A DNA stretch of 64,000 nucleotides from Fibrobacterota bacterium (GCA_023436205.1 JAEZKC010000106.1:124001-188000); one strand, 5' to 3'; shown: positions 35,733 to 45,032, numbered from the stretch's first letter. The notes: generated by a model not told the origin, from the letters alone. Numbers and translations are program-made.

Positions 35733-36587
35733 GTGAACAAACCGATCCTTCCCATTGCCGAAGAGGGTAGCCTGGCTCTTTATCTTAAAGAGATTGGCAA
35801 ACTTCAACCATTGAGTTCAGAGCAGGAGGCAGAACTTGCCGCCCGAATAAAAAAGGGTGATCAGGTGGCTTTGGATACTTTGGTTAAGGCTAACTTACGT
35901 TTCGTGGTAAGCGTTTCCAGAAATTATCAGAACCAGGGACTTTCCCTTTGTGATTTGATAAATGAGGGGAACATGGGCTTGGTGAGAGCTGCTCGCCGTT
36001 TCGATGAAAAGAAAAATTTCAGATTTATTTCGTACGCGGTATGGTGGATTCGACAGGCAATTTTGCAGGCCCTGGCAGAACAGTCCCGCATAATGCGTTT
36101 GCCTCTGAATCGTGCCGGGGCAATCCATAAGATAAGCAAAACGCAGATTGAACTTGAGCAGCGTTATAACAGAATGCCGGATATTTCTGAAATTGCTCAG
36201 GAATTATCCATTCCTGAGAGTTTAGTTCAGGAAACCATTTCCATATCCAATAATCATGTTTCATTGGATGCACCGGTAAAGGATAACGATGGATCCACAT
36301 TGTTGGATCTTATTGGAAATCAGCAGGATGGAGGCAGTCCTGATGAAAATATACAGATTATGTCCATGCATGAGGAAATTCGCCGGATGTTGGATATGCT
36401 TACTGATAGAGAGAGAGAAATAATTAAATTATATTTTGGAATAGACAATGATGCTGCCTATACACTGGATGAAATCGGCAGGCGATTCAATATTACCCGG
36501 GAAAGGGTGCGTCAGATAAAGTCTAAGGCGTTAAGTCGTCTGAAAAATACTCCGGCGGTTCGTTCATTACGATCTTACGAAAGTTGA
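35733..36587 (+). CDS. RNA polymerase sigma-70 factor (RpoD/RpoS-like, short form)
   Basis: 284 residues. Region 1.2 SLALYLKEIGKLQPLSSEQE, region 2 RFVVSVSRNYQNQGLSLCDLI and NEGNMGLVRAARRFDE, 2.4 FRFISYAVWWIRQAI, region 3, and region 4.2 TLDEIGRRFNITRERVRQIK. Region 1.1 and the non-conserved insert of RpoD are missing, so it may be a short primary factor (as in some FCB bacteria) or an alternative group 2 factor. Start is GTG 35733; no SD is obvious. A small lipoprotein follows 7 bases later. Confidence 0.9.
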   Translation: MNKPILPIAEEGSLALYLKEIGKLQPLSSEQEAELAARIKKGDQVALDTLVKANLRFVVSVSRNYQNQGLSLCDLINEGNMGLVRAARRFDEKKNFRFISYAVWWIRQAILQALAEQSRIMRLPLNRAGAIHKISKTQIELEQRYNRMPDISEIAQELSIPESLVQETISISNNHVSLDAPVKDNDGSTLLDLIGNQQDGGSPDENIQIMSMHEEIRRMLDMLTDREREIIKLYFGIDNDAAYTLDEIGRRFNITRERVRQIKSKALSRLKNTPAVRSLRSYES

Positions 36588-36594
36588 GAATACG

Positions 36595-36864
36595 ATGGAT
36601 AGGAGATTTTTTACAGCAATTCTGGGAATAACTGTCCTGATGAATTGTGCTCCCCGGACTACTGTCATAGATACTAAAGATCTTCCGGATACATATCACT
36701 GTGAATACATGAAGGAAACCTGCAATGAAGCTCAGGATTTTCAGATGCAGTATTCCAGAATGAGTCCAGAGGAGCAGAAGGAAGCTAAAAATATCCTCAA
36801 TGCTTACATAGATCAGTGTGCCGATGCACAGGAGCTATGCAAAAAGAGCGGTCAGTCCAAGTAG
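36595..36864 (+). CDS. Small lipoprotein downstream of sigma factor
   Basis: 89 residues. The signal ends in the lipobox VLMNC. The mature part has paired Cys (HCEYMKETCNEAQDF and CADAQELCKKSG) and a helical MSPEEQKEAKNILNAYIDQ. Four cysteines after the anchor suggest two disulfides in the periplasm. No homologue is recognised. Its 7-base gap from the sigma gene suggests cotranscription; a weak hairpin (TTCTGC-N7-GCAGAA, 36892-36910) follows. Confidence 0.75.
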   Translation: MDRRFFTAILGITVLMNCAPRTTVIDTKDLPDTYHCEYMKETCNEAQDFQMQYSRMSPEEQKEAKNILNAYIDQCADAQELCKKSGQSK

Positions 36865-37002
36865 TTTCATTTCTATAAATTTCCTTCCAAATTCTGCGTT
36901 TTGTGCAGAAATTAATGGTAAAAAGCCACCAAAATCATTGTATTACAATGTACTAACAGGTTATTTTTCCCTTTTATAGTGATTCTTTTTAGGGGTGAAT
37001 AG

Positions 37003-38700
37003 ATGAGTATTTTGCAGAAAATTACACCGGTACTGCTTGTTTGTAGTGCAATTTTGATATCTTGTGCTCCAAACATGACCAGGATTAAAGAGAAACCTCC
37101 CGTAGAAGAGCAAAAAGTGCAACCTGCTGAAATTAAGGGAGATACGTTAAATTATACTTTGGAATTTAAAAGCCCTGAAGAGCGGGAGAAATTCCTTAAA
37201 TATTATAACGAGTACATGAAAGACAAGCAGGTGGAAGGATCGTTTATTGATTCTTCGGAAAATTCGGTGCATATAAAAGTTCCCTCTGGAGTTGAGAAAA
37301 GTGATTCCAGTGACAGCATGTCTTTTGGAATGGTGGAAAGGTCCCGATTCATTGAAAGTGTCATAGAAAGTGCTATGGAGCGGGCTCAGGATACGCTGGA
37401 CAGTTTAAGTGATTTTTCAGAACTGTTTGATGACTCTATTCAGGAAAGTCCTGTTCGTGGTGGAAAAATAAGAATGTATGTACAGCGGGGATTTTTGGAT
37501 AACACGATTTCAGAAATGATCCGCATGTATCCTTTTGCGAAAAGTGAAACAGATTCCACTGCACCGTTTGTGATTACAGATTCTTCTTATCGAAGACTGG
37601 AGTTGAAGCTGTCTAAAAAGCTGACCAAAGCAAATGGGCAGGTACTCACAGCACTCGATTTTATAGAAATATGGTCAAAGCTTGCGAAGAATCAGCCTGC
37701 AGAGGGATTGGCACTTTTCCGTAATGTACAGGGTATGGAACAGTTTATAAGTGGCGAGGAACCGCTTGTAAAGGGATTCAACGCTGTAGACGAGAAAACG
37801 ATTCAAATCCGTTTTTCCAAACCGGATTCTTTAAACCTCAAGAGATTACGTACATCAAGGCTTCTCTGGAATCCATTCATGCTGGGGACCTATTATATCA
37901 GTGGGAGAAAAGATGGAGAAGTAAGATTATCTCCAAATCGTAAGGATACAACAGGAGCTCCGTATCTTGATGAGATGATTGTAAAGACGGGCGGAGATGC
38001 CAATGCGGTACTCTCTTTTTCTCTGGGGAGATTTTCCCTTATGGAGGTAAACTCGATTTCAGATATTCAGTTTGCCAAAACTGATTTAGCGGAAACAGCC
38101 AGTTTAAAGCCGTACTCATCAGATAGATATTTTATTTCCTGTCATATAGAAGATCAATATGCCAGAACATATATAAAATCAATAGTTGATGCAGAAGAGA
38201 TGCTCTCATCACTGGTAAAGGTGGAGGGGGAAAAGATAAGTTCCGTAGACAGCGTAGGAGAATTATCCGGAATAGCTCCCGTAAAGGGACCTCTTCAGGC
38301 TCCGATTTTATCAAAACCGGTTAGAATTATTTATCTATCGGAGGATCCTGTTTCTAAAACTGTGGCTGAAAAGCTTATGGCAGATCTAACCAATACGGGG
38401 ATGATTTGTGAGCTTAAAGGAGCAGAGGCGAAGGAGTACGAGTATGCTCTTTTCAGAGGAGAATACGAGTGTGCAGTAGGATGGGTATCCGATGATATTT
38501 TTACCGACGAGACAGAGCGTCTTCGTCTGGCATCAATGTGGTTTTCTGATATGACCGATTCATATAAGAGGATCAGTGAAAACAGGGAAATTCCTCTTTT
38601 CACAGTAAAGAATTATTTGTTAATCAGAGATGATGTACGATTAAATGGAAAAGAATTAAAAGGGATTTGGATTAAAGACAGTAGCGCTTCCAATGAGTGA
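37003..38700 (+). CDS. Lipoprotein resembling a family 5 peptide-binding (OppA-like) protein
   Basis: 565 residues with a lipobox at ILISC. The first 150 residues are unique, acidic and polar. Then comes an SBP_bac_5-like pattern: LTALDFIEIWSKL (as TAxDVxxSxxR), GFNAVDEKTIQIRFSKP (as G.xxVDdxTvxixL), and LGTYYIS...VRLSPNR (as GTGPYxxxxxxxVxLxxN). The C-terminal lobe is less clear. It looks like a diverged binding protein, with no permease or ATPase genes beside it. The following methyltransferase overlaps its last 8 bases. Confidence 0.7.
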   Translation: MSILQKITPVLLVCSAILISCAPNMTRIKEKPPVEEQKVQPAEIKGDTLNYTLEFKSPEEREKFLKYYNEYMKDKQVEGSFIDSSENSVHIKVPSGVEKSDSSDSMSFGMVERSRFIESVIESAMERAQDTLDSLSDFSELFDDSIQESPVRGGKIRMYVQRGFLDNTISEMIRMYPFAKSETDSTAPFVITDSSYRRLELKLSKKLTKANGQVLTALDFIEIWSKLAKNQPAEGLALFRNVQGMEQFISGEEPLVKGFNAVDEKTIQIRFSKPDSLNLKRLRTSRLLWNPFMLGTYYISGRKDGEVRLSPNRKDTTGAPYLDEMIVKTGGDANAVLSFSLGRFSLMEVNSISDIQFAKTDLAETASLKPYSSDRYFISCHIEDQYARTYIKSIVDAEEMLSSLVKVEGEKISSVDSVGELSGIAPVKGPLQAPILSKPVRIIYLSEDPVSKTVAEKLMADLTNTGMICELKGAEAKEYEYALFRGEYECAVGWVSDDIFTDETERLRLASMWFSDMTDSYKRISENREIPLFTVKNYLLIRDDVRLNGKELKGIWIKDSSASNE

Positions 38701-39334
38701 AGAGATAAGTAATTACTGGGATCATTCTATGAAACTTAATTTAGGTGCAAGAACAGTTTCTTTACCCGGGTTTAAGAATGTGGACCTGTTTGATGGTCCT
38801 TTAATCGACATTGTTGATAATGCTTCCGACTTATCAACTATACCTGATGGAGTTGTTGAAGAAATTTATGCATCTCACTTGATTGAGCACTTCAGCTACG
38901 AAATTACAGATAAGGTGCTTGCAAGGTGGTACAGTGTTTTAAAGCCGGGCGGAAAACTTTTAATAGAATGTCCCGATTTCGATCGTCTTTCGAAAGCCTA
39001 CACTCAGGGTATTCTGACATTTGTGCAAGTGGAAAGTGCCATATTTGGCAAAATGGATGAACCGGGAATGCAACATTTTGCCCTGTTTAATTTTAGTCAT
39101 CTAAAGGAAAAATTAACAAAGGCTGGATTTGAAAATATTTCTGAAATTGATACTCCCGCTTTCAGTAAGCATGACAAACGCATGAATCTTGCAGTACAAG
39201 CCAATAAGCCTCTTCAAAACAAATCCTATACAGCGAAAATCACGAAATTAAAAAAGAAGAAATGGTATAAGAGATGGAAAAAGTGGTTATCGCGAAAAAT
39301 GATGAAACTTGTTATGTGGTTTGATAAGATTTAG
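38693..39334 (+). CDS. SAM-dependent methyltransferase (class I)
   Basis: 213 residues. Motif I LNLGARTVSLPGFKNVDL (the LNLGxG...PGFxNVD form of a group near COG4627), then IYASHLIEHFSY (post-I) and LKPGGKLLIECPDF. A long basic tail (KKKKWYKRWKKWLSRK) could bind membrane or nucleic acid. Start is ambiguous: ATG 38693 overlaps the previous gene; ATG 38729 begins MKLNLGAR, usual for this group. Substrate not predictable. Confidence 0.82.
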   Translation: MSEEISNYWDHSMKLNLGARTVSLPGFKNVDLFDGPLIDIVDNASDLSTIPDGVVEEIYASHLIEHFSYEITDKVLARWYSVLKPGGKLLIECPDFDRLSKAYTQGILTFVQVESAIFGKMDEPGMQHFALFNFSHLKEKLTKAGFENISEIDTPAFSKHDKRMNLAVQANKPLQNKSYTAKITKLKKKKWYKRWKKWLSRKMMKLVMWFDKI

Positions 39335-39417
39335 AAAAGCAAGTGTATACTCATATGTGATCTGGATCTAAGACACATCCTTCCTTTCAGTCTCCTGTGT
39401 TAAGCAAAATAATAAGA

Positions 39418-40578
39418 TCAGTTTTTATCGGAGAACTGAGAATTTTTGCCAAAATAAGCTCTATATTCCCTTGGAGATTTTTTAAACTCTTCTTTAAAGA
39501 GGCGATTAAAGTGGCTTACATTATTGAATCCAACCGCCAGGGCGATTTCAGTAATTTGACGGGAAGTTTCCTTTAACAGTCTGGCAGCTTCATTAAGACG
39601 AAGCTGGTTGAGGTAACCTTTAAATGTGGTGTTGAGCTGTGAACGGATTTCCTCGGTAACTCTGTTTTTAGCCACTCCCGATCCGCGGGCAACCGACAGC
39701 AGACTAAGATCGGGATTTGAGAAATGGGAGGCCATGTATTCAAGAATCCGAGAGCTGCTCTTTACAGGTTCCGGAAGGGTGACCGGTTTTTGTAATTTTA
39801 ACATTTTCAAACGGTTATTCTTATACTGCAGGCGGGTTTTAAGAATAGGAATCAGCATGGACATGAAAAAAACAGCGATAAAGCACCAGAGTATCACATT
39901 TTTAGCTAAAAGAATCGATGAAACGGTTCTGTTTTTCCCTTTTAATTCGATTCTTGAAAGCTCCAGTTGAACGGTATCGCTTCCGGAGCGGGAGAGTCCA
40001 CTGAAGATTTCAATAAAAGGGACACGTTTGAGGGGGAGAGATTCATCATTTAAACCGGTGGTAAGTTTCCACCAGGTGGGCAGCTTAAAGGACTTCAGAG
40101 GAAAAGATTTGGTTGGATCATCTTGAGAGGGAATGTACTCGATTTCCTTATAGAGATAGGCGGAAGGATCATCGGCTTTATAGAGTTTTGGTAGAAATCC
40201 TTTAAGGAAAATTCTTACGGCATCATCGGTTGATGAGGAGATGCTTATGAGAATACTGTCATAAGGGGTGAAATCAATGCCCCCCGTATCGTCGGTACTG
40301 AGTCTGAGATTGGCGCCTGCATAGGGATAGGCAAATCCACTTTTTAGGGTATAGGAGAAAGAAAGTGTGCTGTCACGAACAAACTGGATGACTTTTGAAT
40401 TTCCTCCCTGATAAGTGTCTTCAATTGGGGAAGTGGCGACAGTAGAGTCGGGAAAAACGATGAGTGATGTGTATTTGTGAGAAGATAGCAGATGATTAAA
40501 AAGAAGTGATGCGCCCAGAGTAAAGGCAAGCACCAGAAACGGGAAAAAAAGATTCAGGGAGAAAGAGTATCTTTTCAT
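39418..40578 (-). CDS. Membrane-anchored AraC-family transcription regulator
   Basis: 386 residues. One N-terminal span (about 11-31), an extracytoplasmic beta-sandwich of about 190 residues (IQFVRDSTLSFSYTL to TVQLELSRIELKG) resembling a carbohydrate-binding fold, a second span (about 222-246), then a cytoplasmic AraC HTH (LSLLSVARGSGVAKNRVTEE and QITEIALAVGFNNVSHFNRL). This organisation suggests that an outside sugar or polymer directly controls a DNA-binding domain. The gene it controls is not evident; the HEAT lipoprotein gene lies upstream in the same direction. Confidence 0.85.
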   Translation of the reverse strand: MKRYSFSLNLFFPFLVLAFTLGASLLFNHLLSSHKYTSLIVFPDSTVATSPIEDTYQGGNSKVIQFVRDSTLSFSYTLKSGFAYPYAGANLRLSTDDTGGIDFTPYDSILISISSSTDDAVRIFLKGFLPKLYKADDPSAYLYKEIEYIPSQDDPTKSFPLKSFKLPTWWKLTTGLNDESLPLKRVPFIEIFSGLSRSGSDTVQLELSRIELKGKNRTVSSILLAKNVILWCFIAVFFMSMLIPILKTRLQYKNNRLKMLKLQKPVTLPEPVKSSSRILEYMASHFSNPDLSLLSVARGSGVAKNRVTEEIRSQLNTTFKGYLNQLRLNEAARLLKETSRQITEIALAVGFNNVSHFNRLFKEEFKKSPREYRAYFGKNSQFSDKN

Positions 40579-40645
40579 ACTAGGCTATTGTAGTAAAAAA
40601 AGATACGAAGGTTTTTCGAACGGTAGTTTTTGAAAAAAAGAGTTA

Positions 40646-41278
40646 CTATTCTTCAATTCGATCGACTGCTCTTTGGGCCACTTCTCTGACGCGCAAGTCA
40701 TCATCATTTTCAGCCAGTCTTCTCAGAGAGATGAGAGCAGCTTTGGCATCGGCGCCGATACTGCCCATAATGTCTGCCACAGCCATGCGCATTTCAGGAT
40801 TTTTATCCTTAAGTGCTCTAGTGAGAATGGGGACACTGATTTTTCCCAGATCAATGAAGGTACCGCTTGCCATACTGCGAATAAGATGATCTTTATCTAC
40901 CAATAATTTTATCATAGCAGGAAAGCAGACATTGGGAAACGGATTGAAAGCACCTAATGAAGAAACAGCTGATCGTCTTACATCAAGGACTGTATCATCC
41001 AAGGCTAGAAGAATGGCTTCCGGAACGCCGGGGATGGTGGGGTTCTGATTAGCCAGAGCCAGAAAAGCGAAGGATCGCACACTCGAGTCTGGATCCCTGC
41101 AGGCTTCAAGCAGAGCAGGAACCAGTTTATCATTTCTGCCGATACCTCGAAGTTCCTGAGCGGCGCTGCGTCTTTCACTAACATCGGAACTTCTGAGTCT
41201 CTGGGCGTATTTGCTGTGGGAAGAGCACCCGGAAAGAAGCAAAACACCGGCAATCAGAACAGCAGTTTTTCTGATCAT
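40646..41278 (-). CDS. HEAT-repeat lipoprotein
   Basis: 210 residues. Lipobox LLLSGC after a KTAVLIAGV signal. About four HEAT repeats: VSERRSAAQELRGIG, SSVRSFAFLALANQNP, LDVRRSAVSSLGAFNP, PEMRMAVADIMGSIG, and LRVREVAQRAVDRIEE. Such scaffolds bind proteins in the periplasm. Start: the second in-frame ATG (41278) is six bases after AAGGAG; the first (41284) touches the SD and is unusable. AraC lies 67 bases downstream. Confidence 0.85.
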   Translation of the reverse strand: MIRKTAVLIAGVLLLSGCSSHSKYAQRLRSSDVSERRSAAQELRGIGRNDKLVPALLEACRDPDSSVRSFAFLALANQNPTIPGVPEAILLALDDTVLDVRRSAVSSLGAFNPFPNVCFPAMIKLLVDKDHLIRSMASGTFIDLGKISVPILTRALKDKNPEMRMAVADIMGSIGADAKAALISLRRLAENDDDLRVREVAQRAVDRIEE

Positions 41279-41412
41279 TTTCATCTCCTTATTAAAAGAG
41301 TATACAAATTTGGCAGCTCCAATTGCAATAGCAGCAGGGAAGCGGCTATTGGCAGGGTAATTGATGTTTTATGGGGCAGACAGCTCGATCAGCTAATTGA
41401 GAGCGAGGTAAA

Positions 41413-42153
41413 ATGAAACAAATAGAGAAATTCCAGATGCTGAGCCGCTATTATGATGAACAATGGGGAGAATGGTATAAGCATCATCTGCCATTTCTGA
41501 TGAATCTGCTGGAGACTAGCTGCCCCTCTAAAGCCGAAATTTTGGATTTGGGATGTGGAACCGGTGCATTGGTTGAATATCTTTGCAGTTTAGGTCATCA
41601 GGCAGAAGGGATTGATCTTTCTCCGGAAATGATAAATATAGCCCGAAACAGAAACCTTTCCGGTGATCGCTTTCGAATTCAGAATATGTGCAGGTTTGAA
41701 CCGATTAAAAAATATGATCTAGTCACTTCCACCTTTTTTGCTCTGAATTATCAGGAAAAGGACCAGCTTGATGATCTGTTTTTTTCTGTTTCCATGTCGC
41801 TGAAACAGGGAGGAATATTCTTTTTTGATTCCTATACCGAACATCTGTTGAAGAATAATCATCATGGGACACTTCAGCATTCATCCGGGGAACTGTCTTT
41901 TGCCGAAGAGCGTATCTACGAAGAAAAATTAAAGACCGCTTACACCCGTTTCCATTTTCCAGATCAAACCGTAGAGGTCCATAAGCAATACCCTTATAAC
42001 CTCACAGATCTTTTGGGATCAATCATGACCTCCGGACTTTATGTTCTGCATTCTTATGGAGGTTTTAACGGGGAGCCTTACGTTTCAGACAGTGAGCAGC
42101 TGGTGTGCGTGGTGGCCAAGCCTGTTCCGGGATTGAAGTCGGCGAATGTATAA
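41413..42153 (+). CDS. SAM-dependent methyltransferase (class I)
   Basis: 246 residues. Starts with an N-terminal helix and YYDEQWGEWYKHHL. Motif I is ILDLGCGTGALVEYL, post-I GHQAEGIDLSPEM, then IARNRNL and SLKQGGIFFFDSY. Ubiquinone/small-molecule type; substrate unknown. GCGAGGT upstream of ATG 41413. Divergent from the HEAT lipoprotein gene and convergent with the GrpB-like gene. Confidence 0.85.
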   Translation: MKQIEKFQMLSRYYDEQWGEWYKHHLPFLMNLLETSCPSKAEILDLGCGTGALVEYLCSLGHQAEGIDLSPEMINIARNRNLSGDRFRIQNMCRFEPIKKYDLVTSTFFALNYQEKDQLDDLFFSVSMSLKQGGIFFFDSYTEHLLKNNHHGTLQHSSGELSFAEERIYEEKLKTAYTRFHFPDQTVEVHKQYPYNLTDLLGSIMTSGLYVLHSYGGFNGEPYVSDSEQLVCVVAKPVPGLKSANV

Positions 42154-42156
42154 TAC

Positions 42157-42741
42157 TCAGGTAACCGAGTTTGTATCAGAAGACAACTCCTTTCGTGCCA
42201 GAGCCGTGATGTTCCGAATAAAATCGCTTTTTGCATTTGTATATGCATCTCTGTCGTGCTCAAATTTGTTTTTCAAGTTTAGCTTCAGTTCTGCGTACTG
42301 ATCTGCTGCTTCACTATGACCAATAAGATAATTTCTAAAATGTATTTCATTCCAATCACCCTTATATCGGATATGAACATGGTATGTCTGGCCTTTGAAT
42401 CCCTCTGGAGTATATCCTTTGAGGAACATGAGATGCGGGGGTGGGTTATTAGGCTGCGGAGAGCAGATATAACCCACCTTTTCCATTGCCGAAACCAGTT
42501 TAGTGATATCAGTAGAATCTTTAATTTCGATGAGAACATCTATAGTGGGTTTTGATAGCAGTCCCGGTACAGCCGTGCTGCCTATATGATGGATGTGCAG
42601 AATAGCATCATTCAGGTTTTTTTCCAGGAGGATCTTTTCCGATGAAAAACGGTTTTTCCATTCGGGATCATGATCGGAAATGATAATGGGGAAAAGTTTC
42701 CAGAGTTCTTCGTTTGACATCTCATTCAGAGATTTGTGCAT
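42157..42741 (-). CDS. GrpB-family (UPF0157) nucleotidyltransferase-fold protein
   Basis: 194 residues. Core HHIGSTAVPGLLSKPTIDVL followed by LIEI is the GrpB signature; GST...DV resembles the nucleotidyltransferase metal site, and YHVHIRYKGDWNEIHFRNYL is the conserved second part. Activity of the family is not well established. ATG 42741 gives a 7-residue extension before a second ATG (42720). Confidence 0.85.
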   Translation of the reverse strand: MHKSLNEMSNEELWKLFPIIISDHDPEWKNRFSSEKILLEKNLNDAILHIHHIGSTAVPGLLSKPTIDVLIEIKDSTDITKLVSAMEKVGYICSPQPNNPPPHLMFLKGYTPEGFKGQTYHVHIRYKGDWNEIHFRNYLIGHSEAADQYAELKLNLKNKFEHDRDAYTNAKSDFIRNITALARKELSSDTNSVT

Positions 42742-42762
42742 AAGTTCATCTCTGTCCTGTTT

Positions 42763-43197
42763 TTACCAAAATCTCAGGAAGCATCTTTTTGTCTTGGTTT
42801 TACAGATGATTTTGTTGTCGGGATGTCCTAAATTGAGCCCCATGGCGGGGTTTTCATAACGGATGGAGTGATGGGTCTTTTTACCAACTTTGATTTCCAG
42901 ATCAATATAGGGCTGGTCAGAACGGAAAATGCGGGCCATGAAAAGGCCATTTGAATCGGATAGAAAGGTATCTTCCGTTCGCTGAACCTTATCAGGATAA
43001 CGAACTGTTATTTTGGCGTCTTTGACAGGTTTCCCGTTTTGATCCACAATCGTGCCGGTTATAATTGATGGACCCGGAGGCAGTGGATTGAAAAGTTTTT
43101 GATCTGGTGATTCGAGGACAAATGGTAATAAGTGAACAGTATCGTTACTACTGGCCGGCAGCAGGAGAAGAAGAAGGGAAAAAACGGTTTTATACAT
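42763..43197 (-). CDS. Secreted protein with carboxypeptidase-regulatory-like beta domain
   Basis: 144 residues. Hydrophobic N-terminus (YKTVFSLLLLLLPAS) reads as a signal peptide. ITGTIVDQNGKPVKDAKITV is the CarboxypepD_reg-type strand pattern (GxVxDxxGxPVxxAxVxV), and SDSNGLFMARI its second half. Basic, Cys-containing end. Probable periplasmic or surface protein. Confidence 0.75.
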   Translation of the reverse strand: MYKTVFSLLLLLLPASSNDTVHLLPFVLESPDQKLFNPLPPGPSIITGTIVDQNGKPVKDAKITVRYPDKVQRTEDTFLSDSNGLFMARIFRSDQPYIDLEIKVGKKTHHSIRYENPAMGLNLGHPDNKIICKTKTKRCFLRFW

Positions 43198-43383
43198 GTG
43201 GTTTACTGAGTATAAGGAAAGGACAGAATATCAATATAGATTATGTTACAATCTTTTCACCAATTGAAAAAGGGAATAATTTTTATATAAAACCCCCTTG
43301 CTTTTCTCTCATGAATGTAACCTATATTCACTTTCGGTAGTCAGTTCTCACTGTAGGTTAATCCATAAAAAAGGAGTGTGTGC

Positions 43384-43752
43384 ATGAATTGGTATCTGAC
43401 AGCATTGAAGAAGTATGTCACTTTCAGCGGCAGAGCTCGTCGGAAGGAATACTGGATGTTTGTACTGTTCAATGTGCTCTTTTTCATAGCCGCCTCTGTT
43501 TTAGATAATGTATTTGGAATTGCATTTAAAGGTTTGGGTTACGGTCCGATTTATACGCTCTATTTATTGTTCGTTTTGCTTCCCAGTTTGGCGGTCCTTG
43601 TGAGACGGCTTCATGATGTGGGAACCAGCGGATGGTATGTTTTGATGAGCTTTATTCCGATCCTGGGTGCGATATTGTTACTCATAAAAGTGTGCACCGA
43701 GGGAGTTTCCGGTACCAACGAGTACGGAGAGAATCCTAAAACAGCTGGATGA
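43384..43752 (+). CDS. DUF805 inner-membrane protein
   Basis: 122 residues, four membrane segments. Start: ATG 43384, seven bases after AGGAG; a GTG at 43378 is too close. FSGRARRKEYWMFVLFN and VRRLHDVGTSGWYVLMSFIP are the DUF805 signature (GR.xRxE(Y/F)W and RRLHDxGxSG). C-terminal NEYGENP also fits. Function of the family is unknown. It is monocistronic between a divergent secreted protein and recA. Confidence 0.9.
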   Translation: MNWYLTALKKYVTFSGRARRKEYWMFVLFNVLFFIAASVLDNVFGIAFKGLGYGPIYTLYLLFVLLPSLAVLVRRLHDVGTSGWYVLMSFIPILGAILLLIKVCTEGVSGTNEYGENPKTAG

Positions 43753-43766
43753 AAGGTCTAACCATT

Positions 43767-43838
43767 GGGAGAGGGATCCAAACCGTCCTTTTTCCAATCC
43801 CGATTTCCGTTTTCCCTCTCCCTGGCACATCGTATTTT
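43767..43838 (+). terminator. Long-looped hairpin between DUF805 and recA
   Basis: GGGAGAGGGA (43767-43776) and TCCCTCTCCC (43813-43822) form a perfect 10-bp stem with a 36-base loop; six T follow at about 43833-43838. Likely ends the DUF805 transcript; the recA promoter must lie between here and 43900. No LexA-type box was recognised. Confidence 0.5.
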
Positions 43839-43910
43839 TTACTGTCTATAATTGGGTACCCACATGCCGGACTATTTTCCGCAAATCCGGTCACATAAGG
43901 AGTAATGAAC

Positions 43911-44996
43911 ATGGCCAGAAAAAGTGCCGCAGTCTCAGCGACCGAGGATCAAAATAAGCATCGCAATTCCGCTATAGAGCAGGCAGTGAGTCAGATAGAG
44001 AAGCAGCATGGAAAAGGGGCGATCATGCGACTGGGGACCGCCGGTCTTCAGGCGGACATTCCCGTGATATCTTCAGGTTCCGTTTCTCTTGATATGGCAC
44101 TGGGAGTGGGGGGATTTCCCAAGGGACGTATTGTGGAAATCTACGGCCCAGAATCTTCCGGAAAAACCACCCTGGCACTGCATGCCATTGCCAATGCTCA
44201 GCGTCAGGGAGGCATTGCGGTACTGATCGATGCTGAATATGCTTTTGATGCTGCCTATGCCAAGAGTTTGGGTGTGGATATTGATAATCTGCTGGTTTCT
44301 CAGCCGGATACCGGTGAGCAGGCTCTTGAAATTGCCGACACATTGGTAAGAAGCGGCGCCATAGATCTGATCGTGGTGGACAGTGTGGCAGCATTGGTAC
44401 CTGCTGCGGAAATCGAAGGTGATATGGGCGATAACCACGTAGGTCTTCAGGCGCGCCTCATGTCTCAGGCACTGCGTAAACTGACAGGAATCCTTTCGAA
44501 ATCAAAAACCTGTCTTATTTTCATCAACCAGCTTCGAATGAAAATCGGTGTGATGTTCGGTAATCCTGAAACCACCACTGGCGGAAATGCATTGAAGTTT
44601 TATTCTTCGGTGCGCATAGACATTCGTCGTATTGCTGCCATAAAGGATGGAGAAAGTGTAATTGGAAACCGTACTCGCGCCAAGGTGGTAAAGAACAAGG
44701 TGGCCCCTCCGTTCAGAGAAGCTGAGTTTGATATACTGTATGGAAAAGGAATATCCATAGAGGGAGATATTCTTGATCTGGCAGCAAATATGGATATCGT
44801 GGAAAAGAGTGGTGTGTGGTTTTCGTATGAAGGAGAAAGACTGGGTCAGGGAAGAGAAAAGGCTCGCGAATTCCTGAAGGAAAACAGAGATATTCTGGCC
44901 AAGATCGAAGCCAAGGTAAGAGAGCAGGGTGCCAAGAAACGCAGTGTGGATATTCCGGAGGAATCCGAAGAGGAACCGGAATCAGAGTTGGTTTGA
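43911..44996 (+). CDS. recA: Recombinase RecA
   Basis: 361 residues. Walker A GPESSGKTT (from residue 79), Walker B LIVVDSVAALVP, L1/L2 regions QALRKLTGILSKSKTCLIFIN and FGNPETTTGGNALKFY, and an acidic C-terminus (EESEEEPESELV). It forms filaments on ssDNA, does strand exchange and stimulates LexA cleavage. Start: ATG 43911 has AAGGAG with an 8-base spacer; an ATG two codons earlier is too near the SD. Confidence 0.97.
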   Translation: MARKSAAVSATEDQNKHRNSAIEQAVSQIEKQHGKGAIMRLGTAGLQADIPVISSGSVSLDMALGVGGFPKGRIVEIYGPESSGKTTLALHAIANAQRQGGIAVLIDAEYAFDAAYAKSLGVDIDNLLVSQPDTGEQALEIADTLVRSGAIDLIVVDSVAALVPAAEIEGDMGDNHVGLQARLMSQALRKLTGILSKSKTCLIFINQLRMKIGVMFGNPETTTGGNALKFYSSVRIDIRRIAAIKDGESVIGNRTRAKVVKNKVAPPFREAEFDILYGKGISIEGDILDLAANMDIVEKSGVWFSYEGERLGQGREKAREFLKENRDILAKIEAKVREQGAKKRSVDIPEESEEEPESELV

Positions 44997-45032
44997 CAGA
45001 TAAAAGGGTTTTCCTTAGTTACAGTAAAAACC

